Below, in pieces: positions 42,839 through 51,118 of a DNA stretch of 64,000 nt. Source of the stretch: Stenotrophomonas sp. ASS1 (GTDB taxonomy: Bacteria > Pseudomonadota > Gammaproteobacteria > Xanthomonadales > Xanthomonadaceae). Where the stretch lies: contig NZ_CP031167.1 of assembly GCF_004346925.1 (NCBI RefSeq), positions 1,136,001 through 1,200,000 of the forward strand, in the 5' to 3' direction. The position numbers were made by a program, and so were the translations under genes. Position 1 is the first letter of the stretch. The number at the start of each line of letters is the position of its first letter. The notes under the pieces were generated by a model. It was not told the origin of the DNA and made no database searches. It saw only the letters and a list, made by a program, of their open reading frames with translations.

Positions 42839-44083
42839 ATGCCCTCGACCGCCCTGATCCAGAACGACATCGTCGTCTTCGGTTTGATCGCCGCCACCCT
42901 GGGCGCCGTGTTCTGGACCGCCTCGCGCGAGCAGGGCCTGTGGAAACGCTTCTACACCTTCGTGCCGGCACTGCTGCTGTGCTACCTGATTCCCGGCATC
43001 TACAACACCGTCGGCCTGATCGACGGTCAGAACACCAAGCTCTACAACCCGATCGCACGCGACATCCTGTTGCCGGCAGCGTTGATCCTGCTGACCCTGG
43101 CGGTGGACATCAAAGGCATCCTGCGGCTCGGCCCGAAGCTGGTGCTGATGTACCTGGGTGCGTCCGCCAGCATCATGCTGGGAGCGGTGGTGGCTTTCCT
43201 GGTGATGCGCGCGCTGCATCCGGAAACGGTGGCCGGTGACACCTGGGCCGGCATGGCCGCACTGGCCGGCAGCTGGATCGGCGGCGGTGCCAACATGCTG
43301 GCGATGCGCGAAGTGTTCGACGTCAACGCCACCACGTTCGGCCAGTTCGCGGTGGTCGATGTCGGTGTCGGTTACGTGTGGATGGCCGCGCTGATCTTCC
43401 TGGCCGGGCGCGCAGCGAAGATCGACGCGCGCAGCGGTGCCGACACGTCGGCCATCGATGAGCTGAAGGAGCGCATCGCGCGCTTCCAGGCCGAGCATGA
43501 GCGCGTCCCCAGCCTCACCGACCTGATGCTGATCGTGGCGGTGGCCTTCGGCGGCGTGGGTCTGTCACACGCGATCGGTGCGCCGCTGGCGGCATGGTTC
43601 AAGGCCAATGTCAGCTGGGCCTCGCAGTTCAGCCTGGATGCGCCGTTCGTGTGGGTGGTGGTGCTGTCGACCACGCTGGGCCTGAGCCTGAGCTTCACCC
43701 GTGCACGCACGCTGGAAGGTGCGGGCGCCTCGCGGCTGGGTTCGCTGCTGCTGTACTTCCTGATTGCCTGCATCGGCATGCAGATGGATCTGCTGGCGCT
43801 GCTGGACCGCCCGTGGCTGTTCCTGCTCGGCCTGATCTGGATTGCCGTGCACATCGCGCTGCTGTGGTGCCTGGGCAAGCTGCTGAAGGTGCCGTTCTTC
43901 TATTTCGCGATCGGTTCGCAGTCGAACATTGGTGGCCCGGCTTCGGCGCCGGTGGTGGCTGCAGCGTTCCATCCGGCCCTGGCGCCGGTGGGCGTGTTGC
44001 TGGGCACGATGGGCTACGCCACCGGCACCTACCTGGCCTACATCGTCGGCATTACCCTGCGCGCGCTGGCAGGGCAGGGCTGA
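42839..44083 (+). CDS. DUF819-family membrane protein
   Basis: A 414-residue membrane protein with about 11 helices of the DUF819 (YjcL-like) family, thought to be carriers. Typical segments are FVPALLLCYLIPGIYNTVGLID, the GSWIGGGANMLAMREVFDV block and GSQSNIGGPASAPVVAAAFHP. The function is unknown; the two Gly-rich, Asn-containing blocks probably line a substrate path. The start codon follows AGAGCGCCTGC, a poor ribosome site. Confidence 0.86.
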   Translation: MPSTALIQNDIVVFGLIAATLGAVFWTASREQGLWKRFYTFVPALLLCYLIPGIYNTVGLIDGQNTKLYNPIARDILLPAALILLTLAVDIKGILRLGPKLVLMYLGASASIMLGAVVAFLVMRALHPETVAGDTWAGMAALAGSWIGGGANMLAMREVFDVNATTFGQFAVVDVGVGYVWMAALIFLAGRAAKIDARSGADTSAIDELKERIARFQAEHERVPSLTDLMLIVAVAFGGVGLSHAIGAPLAAWFKANVSWASQFSLDAPFVWVVVLSTTLGLSLSFTRARTLEGAGASRLGSLLLYFLIACIGMQMDLLALLDRPWLFLLGLIWIAVHIALLWCLGKLLKVPFFYFAIGSQSNIGGPASAPVVAAAFHPALAPVGVLLGTMGYATGTYLAYIVGITLRALAGQG

Positions 44084-44087
44084 TGGG

Positions 44088-44163
44088 GTAGTGCCGGCCG
44101 CTGGCCGGCAACCAGGTAATGCTGCACGGGTTCATGAGGTTGCCGGCCAACGGCCGGCACTAC
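44088..44163. repeat. SMAG inverted pair
   Basis: GTAGTGCCGGCCGCTGGCC unit and inverse partner ending CACTAC, 4 bases after the DUF819 stop. Confidence 0.92.
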
Positions 44164-44170
44164 CGATGCG

Positions 44171-44238
44171 TTACGCCACCGGCAATCCGCGTTCGATCAA
44201 CCACGCCTTCGCGTCTTCGGCGTCCTGCTCGAACCGCG
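44171..44238 (-). pseudogene. Duplicated 3' end of the HExxH gene
   Basis: On the minus strand this reads FEQDAEDAKAWLIERGLPVA followed by a stop. The intact neighbour ends FEEDAEDAKAWLVERGLPVA. About 69 bases are near-identical to 44310-44378, at a spacing of 139 bases. The sequence between the copies (44239-44309) has no recognisable gene. It is a tandem-duplication remnant without a start. Confidence 0.85.
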
Positions 44239-44309
44239 CCGAGTGAAAAGAGGGGCGCCGCAAGGTCCGGCGCGTCGCCACGCGCCCGTGGCCAACCGCG
44301 CCCGCGGCT

Positions 44310-44789
44310 TTACGCCACCGGCAACCCGCGTTCGACCAGCCACGCTTTCGCGTCTTCGGCGTCCTCTTCAAACCACGCTTTCGTAGACCCCAGCCGATAC
44401 GTATACCCCCAGGCATCCATGTCGGCCATCAACCGCGCACTGCCAACGCCAGGCAGCTGCCCGGCCAGCACGATCTGCAGGTAGCAGGTGGCATCTTCCT
44501 CGGCCACCGAGTCGGTGGCGTCGGTATGCACCTGCGCACGCCGCTCCGGCGGCAGCACGATCAGATGGCAGGCTTCGTGCAGCATCGAGTGCACGGGCGT
44601 GTCATCGCGCACGTACACGTTGCTGGCGATGATGCCGGCCTCGGGCTCGCCCCAGTAGCTGCCGGGAATCGGTTCACCGGCCGCGACGTGGTGCAGCTGC
44701 AGGCCATGCGCGGCGAGCAGGCACTGCGCATCAGCGAAGGCGATGTCGCCCACGCAGGTGATGTCCACGGCGGTTGTCGTATCGGTCAT
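44310..44789 (-). CDS. HExxH-motif protein of unknown function
   Basis: A 159-residue soluble protein with HSMLHEACHLIVL, a match to the zinc-metallopeptidase signature HExxH. It is followed by an acidic stretch (ATDSVAEEDATCYLQ) in which a Glu could be the third metal ligand. Such small HExxH proteins may be peptidases or may only keep the fold. No signal peptide is present. The C-terminus ends in WFEEDAEDAKAWLVERGLPVA, which is partly duplicated downstream. I choose the ATG at 44789 (MTDTTTAVDITCVGD). Confidence 0.75.
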   Translation of the reverse strand: MTDTTTAVDITCVGDIAFADAQCLLAAHGLQLHHVAAGEPIPGSYWGEPEAGIIASNVYVRDDTPVHSMLHEACHLIVLPPERRAQVHTDATDSVAEEDATCYLQIVLAGQLPGVGSARLMADMDAWGYTYRLGSTKAWFEEDAEDAKAWLVERGLPVA

Positions 44790-44835
44790 GCGGGTCAGGC
44801 AGCCCCGCCCGTGCAGGCACGGGCGGGGCAGAGCA

Positions 44836-45096
44836 TCAGGGTTTGTCCGGGCCTTCAGGCAGCGCCACTGAGATGTCCAGTACATCGTGCTGGCCATCCT
44901 TCACCAGGTCGACCTTCACTGCATCGACGTCGATGTTCACGTACTTCTTGATCACTTCCAGCAGTTCGCGCTGCAGCAGTGGCAGGTAGTCCGGGCCACC
45001 GCGGTTGCTGCGTTCCTGCGCGATGATGATCTGCAGGCGGTTCTTGGCGGTTTCGGCGGTGGTCTTCTTCGCTTTGAGGAAATCAAACAGGCCCAT
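44836..45096 (-). CDS. minE: Cell division topological specificity factor MinE
   Basis: An 86-residue MinE. The N-terminal amphipathic membrane-binding and MinD-contact region is [20 protein letters not shown], then [13 protein letters not shown] (the contact helix), then a C-terminal dimerisation domain ([21 protein letters not shown]). It drives MinD off the membrane and keeps the division site at mid-cell. It starts 2 bases after minD ends, in the order minC-minD-minE. Confidence 0.97.
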   Translation of the reverse strand: MGLFDFLKAKKTTAETAKNRLQIIIAQERSNRGGPDYLPLLQRELLEVIKKYVNIDVDAVKVDLVKDGQHDVLDISVALPEGPDKP

Positions 45097-45098
45097 GC

Positions 45099-45908
45099 TT
45101 ACCCTCCGAACAGCTTGCTGAAGAAGCCCTTCTTCTCGACGTTGGTGAAGCGCATCGGGCGTTCTTCGCCGAGGATGCGCGCGACGGCGTCGTCGTAGGC
45201 CTGGCCGGCTGCGGACTCGACATCCAGGATGACCGGCTCGCCCTTGTTGGAGGCGTTGAGCACGTCACCCGACTCGGGGATCACGCCGATCGCCTTCAGG
45301 CCGAGCACTTCCTCGACGTCGGCGATGCTGAGCATCTCGCCGCTTTCCACGCGCAGCGGGGTGTAGCGGGTCAGCAGCAGGAAGGCCGGCACGTCCTGGC
45401 CGGACTCGGCCTTGTGGGTCTTCGAGTCGAGCAGGCCGATGATGCGGTCCGAGTCGCGCACCGACGACACTTCCGGGTTCACCACCACCACCGCACGGTC
45501 GGCGAAGTACATCGCCAGGAAGGCGCCCTTCTCGATGCCGGCCGGGGAGTCGCAGATGATGTAGTCGAAGCCGTCGGCGGCCAGGTCCTTCAGGACCTTG
45601 CCCACGCCTTCCTGGGTCAGTGCGTCCTTGTCGCGGGTCTGCGAGGCGGCCAGCACGTACAGGTTCTCGAAGCGCTTGTCCTTGATCAGGGCCTGCTTGA
45701 GGGTCGCTTCGCCGTGCACGACGTTGACGAAGTCGTACACCACGCGGCGTTCGCAGCCCATGATCAGGTCGAGGTTGCGCAGGCCGACGTCGAAGTCGAT
45801 CACCGCCACCTTCTTGCCGCGCCGTGCCAGGCCGCAGGCCAGGCTCGCGCTGGAAGTGGTCTTGCCGACGCCGCCCTTGCCGGAGGTGACTACGATGATT
45901 TCAGCCAA
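45099..45908 (-). CDS. minD: Septum site-determining ATPase MinD
   Basis: A 269-residue ParA-type ATPase. It has a deviant Walker A ([11 protein letters not shown]) with the signature Lys, the switch region [16 protein letters not shown] and [14 protein letters not shown]. The C-terminal amphipathic membrane-targeting helix is [17 protein letters not shown]. Its ATP-bound dimer recruits MinC and MinE. The natural start is a TTG at 45908 (read as Met before [12 protein letters not shown]), with AGGAGA 7 bases upstream. A longer ATG-start reading would add about 26 non-homologous residues. Confidence 0.97.
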   Translation of the reverse strand: MAEIIVVTSGKGGVGKTTSSASLACGLARRGKKVAVIDFDVGLRNLDLIMGCERRVVYDFVNVVHGEATLKQALIKDKRFENLYVLAASQTRDKDALTQEGVGKVLKDLAADGFDYIICDSPAGIEKGAFLAMYFADRAVVVVNPEVSSVRDSDRIIGLLDSKTHKAESGQDVPAFLLLTRYTPLRVESGEMLSIADVEEVLGLKAIGVIPESGDVLNASNKGEPVILDVESAAGQAYDDAVARILGEERPMRFTNVEKKGFFSKLFGG

Positions 45909-45943
45909 AGGACTTCTCCTGATGATTCTGTTTGGGTGCTGCG

Positions 45944-46735
45944 TCAGTCCAGCGCAGCGATCTTGATCTGGTCCTGTTCCAGCCACACCTGCACGGCCTT
46001 GCCGCGCAGGGAGTCCGGGACATCGTCCAGTACCTTGTAGTGGCCTGCAATGGCGACCAGTTCCGCATGGAAATCACGGCAGAAGATGCGTGCCGCGGTG
46101 TTGCCCTGTGCCCCTGCCAGCGCGCGGCCGCGCAGGGTGCCGTAGATGTGGATGCTGCCATCGGCGATGACCTCGGCGCCGGCGCCGACGGTGGCCATCA
46201 CGGTCAGGTCGCAGTTTTCAGCGTACAGCTGCTGGCCCGAACGCACGTTGCCCAGCTGCATGCGGCCCGGCTGCGGTGCGGCGGCGTCGGCAACCTTGGC
46301 CACCGGCGTGGCCGGTGCCGGCTTCGGTTCGGCACGGGCTGCGCGACGCGGTTCCGGCGCGGGCGGCGGCGGCGGGGCCGGCTCGGCCTCGGCACGCTCG
46401 TACTGGGCGCGGAACTTGGCCAGCAGTGGCAGCCCGAGCTGCTGCGAGAGCAGGTCGACCGCGCTGGTGCCATAGGCCAGCGCCACCGGCAGCACGCCGG
46501 CACTGCGCAGGCCATCGACCAGCGCCTGCGCGGTGGCCACGTCCGGCACCTGGCTCAGGCCGCCGAAGTCGAGGATCACCGCGGCGCGGCCGAACAGTTT
46601 CGGCGCACGGGTGACGCGTTCGCGCATTTCCTGCACGAGGCGTTCGACATCAAGGGTACGGATGCGCAGGTTGGCGATGCCCACCTGGCCGATCTTCAGT
46701 TCACCGGCCTGTTCGTAATCGAAATTCACCGCCAC
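45944..46735 (-). CDS. minC: Septum site-determining protein MinC
   Basis: A 263-residue FtsZ-ring inhibitor. The N-terminal MinC_N domain (about 1-110) is followed by a Pro/Ala-rich linker (EPAPPPPPAPEPRRAARAEPKP), then a beta-helical MinC_C domain (VRSGQQLYAENCDLTVMATVGAGAEVIADGSIHIYGTLRGRALAG). I choose a GTG start at 46735, two bases after the stop of the upstream GNAT gene, with GGGGA 7 bases before it. Family members begin with a similar V-x-V-x-(F/Y)-D-(Y/F)-EQAGELKIG. Confidence 0.95.
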   Translation of the reverse strand: MAVNFDYEQAGELKIGQVGIANLRIRTLDVERLVQEMRERVTRAPKLFGRAAVILDFGGLSQVPDVATAQALVDGLRSAGVLPVALAYGTSAVDLLSQQLGLPLLAKFRAQYERAEAEPAPPPPPAPEPRRAARAEPKPAPATPVAKVADAAAPQPGRMQLGNVRSGQQLYAENCDLTVMATVGAGAEVIADGSIHIYGTLRGRALAGAQGNTAARIFCRDFHAELVAIAGHYKVLDDVPDSLRGKAVQVWLEQDQIKIAALD

Positions 46736-46737
46736 GC

Positions 46738-47334
46738 TCAGGTCCCCGTCGGCCGCTGTGCCTGCGCCGGCAGATGCCGGGCACGTGTCCATGCCACATC
46801 CGGCAGCTTGCCGCCGTAGGTCTCCTGGACCCACGGGTAGCTGCACAGTTCCTTGGCCAGCATGCTGGCGCGCACGTCGACCTGCGGCATGGTGTTCTGG
46901 CCCAGCTCGCGGAAGCCGAAGCTGCCGTGGAAGAGCAGGGCGGCATCGGCGCCATGGTCGAGGAAGACTTCGCAGGTCATCTGCGGGTAGCGCAGCTCGG
47001 CAAAGCTCTGCGCGTCGGCATAGAACGCACGGCCGACGCCACCGCCACGACGGCGGCTGGCGACCACGATGCGGTCGATATAGAAGAACGGGGTGTCCAG
47101 CTGCTGCTTGAACCAGGCGAAATTGCTGCTGTCGTGCTGGCTGTCGCTGCCGAAGCCGATCAGGAAGCCGGCCAGGTTGCCGTCGCGCTCGGCGACGCGG
47201 AAATACTCAGCGGTTTCGTAGAACAGGCGCAGGCGGGCCGCATCCAGGGGAAGGATGGCCAGGCCAGCGTTGTTGTTCAAAGCCAGGACGGAATCGAGCT
47301 CGTGCTCGCGCACGTCGCGGATGACAATCGACAT
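46738..47334 (-). CDS. GNAT-family N-acetyltransferase upstream of minC
   Basis: A 198-residue acetyltransferase starting MSIVIRDVREHELDSVLALNNNAG. The acetyl-CoA site is IDRIVVASRRRGGGVGRAFYADA, followed by CEVFLDHGADAALLFHGSFGFRELGQ. The substrate is unknown. Its stop is two bases before the minC start, so it shares the min transcript. This coupling to cell-division genes is worth noting. The CGGAG 6 bases before the ATG at 47334 fixes the start. Confidence 0.85.
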   Translation of the reverse strand: MSIVIRDVREHELDSVLALNNNAGLAILPLDAARLRLFYETAEYFRVAERDGNLAGFLIGFGSDSQHDSSNFAWFKQQLDTPFFYIDRIVVASRRRGGGVGRAFYADAQSFAELRYPQMTCEVFLDHGADAALLFHGSFGFRELGQNTMPQVDVRASMLAKELCSYPWVQETYGGKLPDVAWTRARHLPAQAQRPTGT

Positions 47335-47485
47335 TGTGACTCCGTGGGGTAACGCGGTTGGTCCGTCAAATTGGACCCTGCGCACGATTATTGCATGCCC
47401 GGGGTGGGCTGCGGCATGAACAGGGGATATGCCCGAGCATGACTTTCGGCGCTTGGGAGCGGCCGTGCACGGGCTACGATGAGGG

Positions 47486-48694
47486 ATGCTGGCCCGACTG
47501 AACCACAATGCGATGCTGCGCTACTCCGGGTTGTTCACCTGGGGCACCGTCGGCCTTTGGCTCGCGATCTACCTGATCGATCCTGTCTCGCTGACGCTGG
47601 AGACGCTGGACGGCGAAGCCGGCTTCCGCATCATTCCTTGGGCCTCGGCCTACCTGGCTTTCGGCATCGTGTACTGGGCGCTGACCCGCTCGCTGGGCGA
47701 GGGCCGTCCGGGCTTCTTCGACCACGCGGCGCTGATCCTGCTGACCGCCTGCGCGATCGGCGTGAGCTATTTTTCCGGTACCGCGCTGGGCAGCATCCTG
47801 CTGATGGTGGTGGCCGGCCTGCTGCCATGGCTGCTGGGGCCGCGCATCGGCGTGGTCTGGCTGGTGGCCAGCAACCTGGCGGTGTTGCCGGTCTACATCC
47901 AGCCGCTGGGCTTCCCGCCGTTCATCGCCGTGCTGCAGGCGGTGGGCTACATGGGCTTCTCCAGCTTCGTGTTCGTGATCGCGCTGGTGGCCCGTCGCCA
48001 GGCCGAGGCCCGCGACGAACAGCGCCGGCTCAACTCGGAACTGCGTGCCACCCGCGCCCTGCTGGCCGAGAGCGCCCGGGTCAATGAGCGCACGCGCATC
48101 TCGCGCGAGCTGCATGACCTGCTGGGCCACCAGCTGACCGCGCTGACCCTGAACCTGGAAGTGGCCGGCCACCTGGCCGACGGCCAGGCGCTGGAGCATG
48201 TGAAGCGTTCCCACGCATTGGCCAAGCTGCTGCTGGGCAACGTGCGTGAGGTGGTCAGCCAGCTGCGCGAGACCGGCGCCATCGATCTGGCGGCGGCGCT
48301 GCGCCCGCTGACCGAGAACGTGCCCTCGCTGGACATCCAGCTGGAGATCGAGGATCCGCTGAACGTGGAGGACCCGCAGCGGGCCCACGTGCTGCTGCGC
48401 TGTACCCAGGAGATCATCACCAACGCGGTGCGCCATGCCGGCGCCCGCCACCTGTGGATCAAGGTGTACCGTGAAGCCCCCGACCGGGTGGTGGTGGAGG
48501 CCCGCGACGACGGCGTCGGCGCGGATATGGTCAATGTGGGCAATGGCTTGCGCGGCATGCGCGAGCGCCTGCAACAATGTGGTGGCCAGCTGCAGGTCGA
48601 AACCCGTCCCGGTGAAGGCTTCCGGCTGCGGGCGACGGTGCCGGCAACGGTGCTGGTGGCCGCCCTTACCAAGGTTCCTGAAGGAGTGCGTTGA
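47486..48694 (+). CDS. NarL-type (DesK-like) sensor histidine kinase
   Basis: A 402-residue membrane kinase with six hydrophobic helices in the first 170 residues and no large periplasmic domain. A coiled stretch (QAEARDEQRRLNSELRATRALLAES) leads into a HisKA_3 domain with His210 (RISRELHDLLGHQLTAL). An HATPase_c domain follows (QEIITNAVRHAGARHLW, ARDDGVGAD, GNGLRGMRERL). The layout resembles DesK, which senses membrane state. It is coupled to the next gene by a 1-base overlap. Confidence 0.92.
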   Translation: MLARLNHNAMLRYSGLFTWGTVGLWLAIYLIDPVSLTLETLDGEAGFRIIPWASAYLAFGIVYWALTRSLGEGRPGFFDHAALILLTACAIGVSYFSGTALGSILLMVVAGLLPWLLGPRIGVVWLVASNLAVLPVYIQPLGFPPFIAVLQAVGYMGFSSFVFVIALVARRQAEARDEQRRLNSELRATRALLAESARVNERTRISRELHDLLGHQLTALTLNLEVAGHLADGQALEHVKRSHALAKLLLGNVREVVSQLRETGAIDLAAALRPLTENVPSLDIQLEIEDPLNVEDPQRAHVLLRCTQEIITNAVRHAGARHLWIKVYREAPDRVVVEARDDGVGADMVNVGNGLRGMRERLQQCGGQLQVETRPGEGFRLRATVPATVLVAALTKVPEGVR

Positions 48695-49335
48695 TGATTC
48701 GCGTCTGCCTGGTCGACGACCAAACCCTGGTGCGGCAGGGAATCCGCTCCCTGCTGGCGCTCGACGACGGTATCGAGGTGGTGGCCGAGGCCGGCGATGG
48801 CCGGCAGGCGGTCGAGCTGATACCGCAGGTGCGCCCCGACGTGGTGCTGATGGACATGCGCATGCCGGTGATGTCCGGGCTGGAGGCGCTGCAGGTGCTG
48901 TCGCGCCAGGAGCAGCTGCCACCGACCATCATCCTCACCACTTTCGACGACGACCAGCTGGTGCTGGCCGGGCTCAAGGCCGGAGCCAAGGGCTACCTGC
49001 TCAAGGACGTGACCCTGGCGCAGCTGGTCGGTGCCATCCGCACCGTGGCCGACGGCGGTTCGCTGGTGCAGCCGGCCGTGACCCAGCGCCTGCTCTCCGG
49101 CCTGGAGCACATGCGCAACGAGTTCGTCAGCCTGGACCGCCCGGACCCGTTGACCGACCGCGAAACCGAGATCCTGCGCCTGATGGCCAGTGGCTTCTCC
49201 AACAAGGAGATCGCCAACTCGCTGGGTGTGGCCGAAGGCACCATCAAGAACCATGTGTCCAACATCCTGTCCAAGCTGGGCGTGCGCGACCGTACGCGCG
49301 CCGTACTGAAGGCGTTCGAACTCCAGCTGGTCTGA
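48694..49335 (+). CDS. NarL/FixJ-family response regulator
   Basis: A 213-residue regulator with a receiver domain (Asp54 in VLMDMRMPVMSG, DD at 8-9, Lys in KGYLLKDVTL) and a C-terminal LuxR-type HTH (LTDRETEILRLMASGFSNKEIANSLGVAEGTIKNHVSNILSKLGV). It is the partner of the preceding DesK-like kinase. The true start is the ATG at 48694, with AAGGAG 7 bases upstream; the TTG just before it is not needed. Targets are unknown. Confidence 0.93.
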   Translation: MIRVCLVDDQTLVRQGIRSLLALDDGIEVVAEAGDGRQAVELIPQVRPDVVLMDMRMPVMSGLEALQVLSRQEQLPPTIILTTFDDDQLVLAGLKAGAKGYLLKDVTLAQLVGAIRTVADGGSLVQPAVTQRLLSGLEHMRNEFVSLDRPDPLTDRETEILRLMASGFSNKEIANSLGVAEGTIKNHVSNILSKLGVRDRTRAVLKAFELQLV

Positions 49336-49569
49336 GGAAAACCTTTTCAGGACAATGACTTGAGGTCCAGTCATGGCCCTCGGGTGGGGTTGCCCCCTAC
49401 TTCACGGGTATCGGTATGCGGTACCCTTCGAATTCTTTGTCCATACAAATACGCAGCCGGCAGGGAAACCGGTGCGCCAATCCCGATAAACAATGCCCGC
49501 GAAGCCTGCTAGGATTGGCGCTTCGCTTCAATCAACCCGGCCGTGGGATCGGCCCCGGAGACTCTCTGA

Positions 49570-50643
49570 ATGACCCGTATTATCGAGTTCCTGATCGCCT
49601 TGGGGATCGTGGCTGGCCTGTTCGTCATCATTGGCGTATGTCTGCCGGGCGAGCGTCACATCACCGAAAGCATCGAGACCAACCGCAAGATGACGATCGT
49701 GTACGACACGGTCAGCAGCCTGCGCCGCTTCAAGGACTGGAACCCGCTGGTACTGCGCGATCCCGCCGTTGAACTGAAGCTGTCCGGCCCGGCCTCCGGC
49801 GTCGGTGCCACCCTCGACTTCACCTCCAAGGACCTGGGCACCGGTTCCTGGAAGATCACCGAAGCCGAAGAGAACAAGCGTGTTGCGATCGCCATCGATG
49901 ACGCCACCAAGGGTCACGACAAGATCACCACCTTCACGCTGGAGCCGACCGGCAAGGGTGGCCGCAACGTCAAGATCACCCAGGACTACTCGGTGAAGTA
50001 CGGCTTCGACCTGTTCGGCCGTTATGCCGGCCTGTATGTCAGCCGCCAGATCGGCGACGACATCAAGATGGGTCTGTCGCGTATGGCCAACATGCTGGCC
50101 AGCGTCCCGAACGTGGACTACCGCACCCCGGAAGCCCCGCTGACCGATCTGGCCATCGTCAATGTGCCGGCTGAAGACCTGCTGGTCGTCAACGCCGGTA
50201 ACGTGGACCGCGGTCAGGACACGATCACCAAGTCCATCAAGGACAACCAGGAGTGGATCAAGCGCGTGATGGAGGCCAATGGCCTTGAAGCCGCCGGTCC
50301 GTTCCGCATCATCACCACCGATTTCGGTCAGGAAAAGTACGCCTTCGACATCGCCCAGCCGGTGAAGAAGAAGGGTGCTGAAGGTGCCACTGCTGAAGAG
50401 CTGACCGTCAAGATCGACGGCGGCGCTCCGGTCAAGTACGTGCACGTGGCCCCGCACCGTTCGGCGCATGCCGCCTACACCGGCCACATGGCGGGTCTGG
50501 ACGTGGCCCGCAACGGCCTGCGTGCCTGGGCTGTGACCAACGGTTCGGAAGTGGTCGATCGCCCGTACGAAACCTGGAAGGACGGTCTGGACAAGTCGTT
50601 CACCCCGGAAGCGACCTACGACATCTACTGGGCCGTCAAGTAA
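49570..50643 (+). CDS. SRPBCC/GyrI-like effector-binding fusion protein
   Basis: A 357-residue protein with an N-terminal membrane helix (IIEFLIALGIVAGLFVIIGVCL). An SRPBCC (polyketide cyclase-like) domain spans about 35-180 (ESIETNRKMTIVYDTVSSLRRFKDWNPLV; TLEPTGKGGRNVKITQDY). A C-terminal GyrI-like effector-binding domain spans about 190-355 (KYVHVAPHRSAHAAYTGHMAG; YETWKDGLDKSFTPEATYDIYWAV). Both folds bind small hydrophobic ligands. A membrane-anchored ligand binder is a fair guess. Codon use is richer in AAG/AAC and Lys than its neighbours, which fits high expression. A strong terminator follows. Confidence 0.88.
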   Translation: MTRIIEFLIALGIVAGLFVIIGVCLPGERHITESIETNRKMTIVYDTVSSLRRFKDWNPLVLRDPAVELKLSGPASGVGATLDFTSKDLGTGSWKITEAEENKRVAIAIDDATKGHDKITTFTLEPTGKGGRNVKITQDYSVKYGFDLFGRYAGLYVSRQIGDDIKMGLSRMANMLASVPNVDYRTPEAPLTDLAIVNVPAEDLLVVNAGNVDRGQDTITKSIKDNQEWIKRVMEANGLEAAGPFRIITTDFGQEKYAFDIAQPVKKKGAEGATAEELTVKIDGGAPVKYVHVAPHRSAHAAYTGHMAGLDVARNGLRAWAVTNGSEVVDRPYETWKDGLDKSFTPEATYDIYWAVK

Positions 50644-50674
50644 GCCTCGGCTGACCCATGTAGTGTTGGACACG

Positions 50675-50708
50675 AAAACGCGCCGCTCATTGCGGCGCGT
50701 TTTTTTTC
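50675..50708 (+). terminator. Rho-independent terminator
   Basis: Stem AAAACGCGCCGC/GCGGCGCGTTTT with a 5-base loop and a run of eight T, after the SRPBCC gene. Confidence 0.94.
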
Positions 50709-50746
50709 ATCTGGCGCCCGGCAAGGGCGCTGCGCAAGGAGCCCAC

Positions 50747-51118
50747 ATGTTCAATCTCGAACGTCGCGCACGTAAGCCATCACTGCTGGCCTGCCTGGGG
50801 GCGCTGCTGGCCGCCGCCTCTATCGGCCTGTCGGCCTATGCCTCGCACGGTGTGGCCGACCCGCTGGCGCAGCAGCATCTGAACATGGCGGCGCTCTATG
50901 CGTTCGCGCATGGCGCGGTACTGGTGGCGCTCGGGCCGCGCGCGCAGGGTGCGATCGCGCACCTGGCGTTGTACGTGCTGCTGCTGGGCGTGCTGCTGTT
51001 TTCCGGCAGCCTGGTGGGCGGTGCGTTGTGGCAGTGGCCGACGCGGATGGCACCGATCGGTGGCACCAGCATGATGGCCGGATGGGTGCTGCTGGCGATC
51101 AATGCGTTGAGGCGGTGA
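50747..51118 (+). CDS. DUF423 family small membrane protein
   Basis: A 123-residue protein with four membrane helices of the DUF423 (YgdD-like) family. Typical elements are GALLAAASIGLSAYASHGV (Gly/Ala-rich helix with the AxxxSHG motif) and MAALYAFAHGAVLVALG. The function is unknown. AAGGAG lies 5 bases before the ATG at 50747. It is followed by the non-coding element starting at 51175. Confidence 0.88.
   Translation: MFNLERRARKPSLLACLGALLAAASIGLSAYASHGVADPLAQQHLNMAALYAFAHGAVLVALGPRAQGAIAHLALYVLLLGVLLFSGSLVGGALWQWPTRMAPIGGTSMMAGWVLLAINALRR

Noticed and set aside
41030-43498. Long minus-strand frame opposite the second S9 peptidase
   Set aside because: It overlaps the terminator at 42705-42731 and has no recognisable domain; an antisense shadow.
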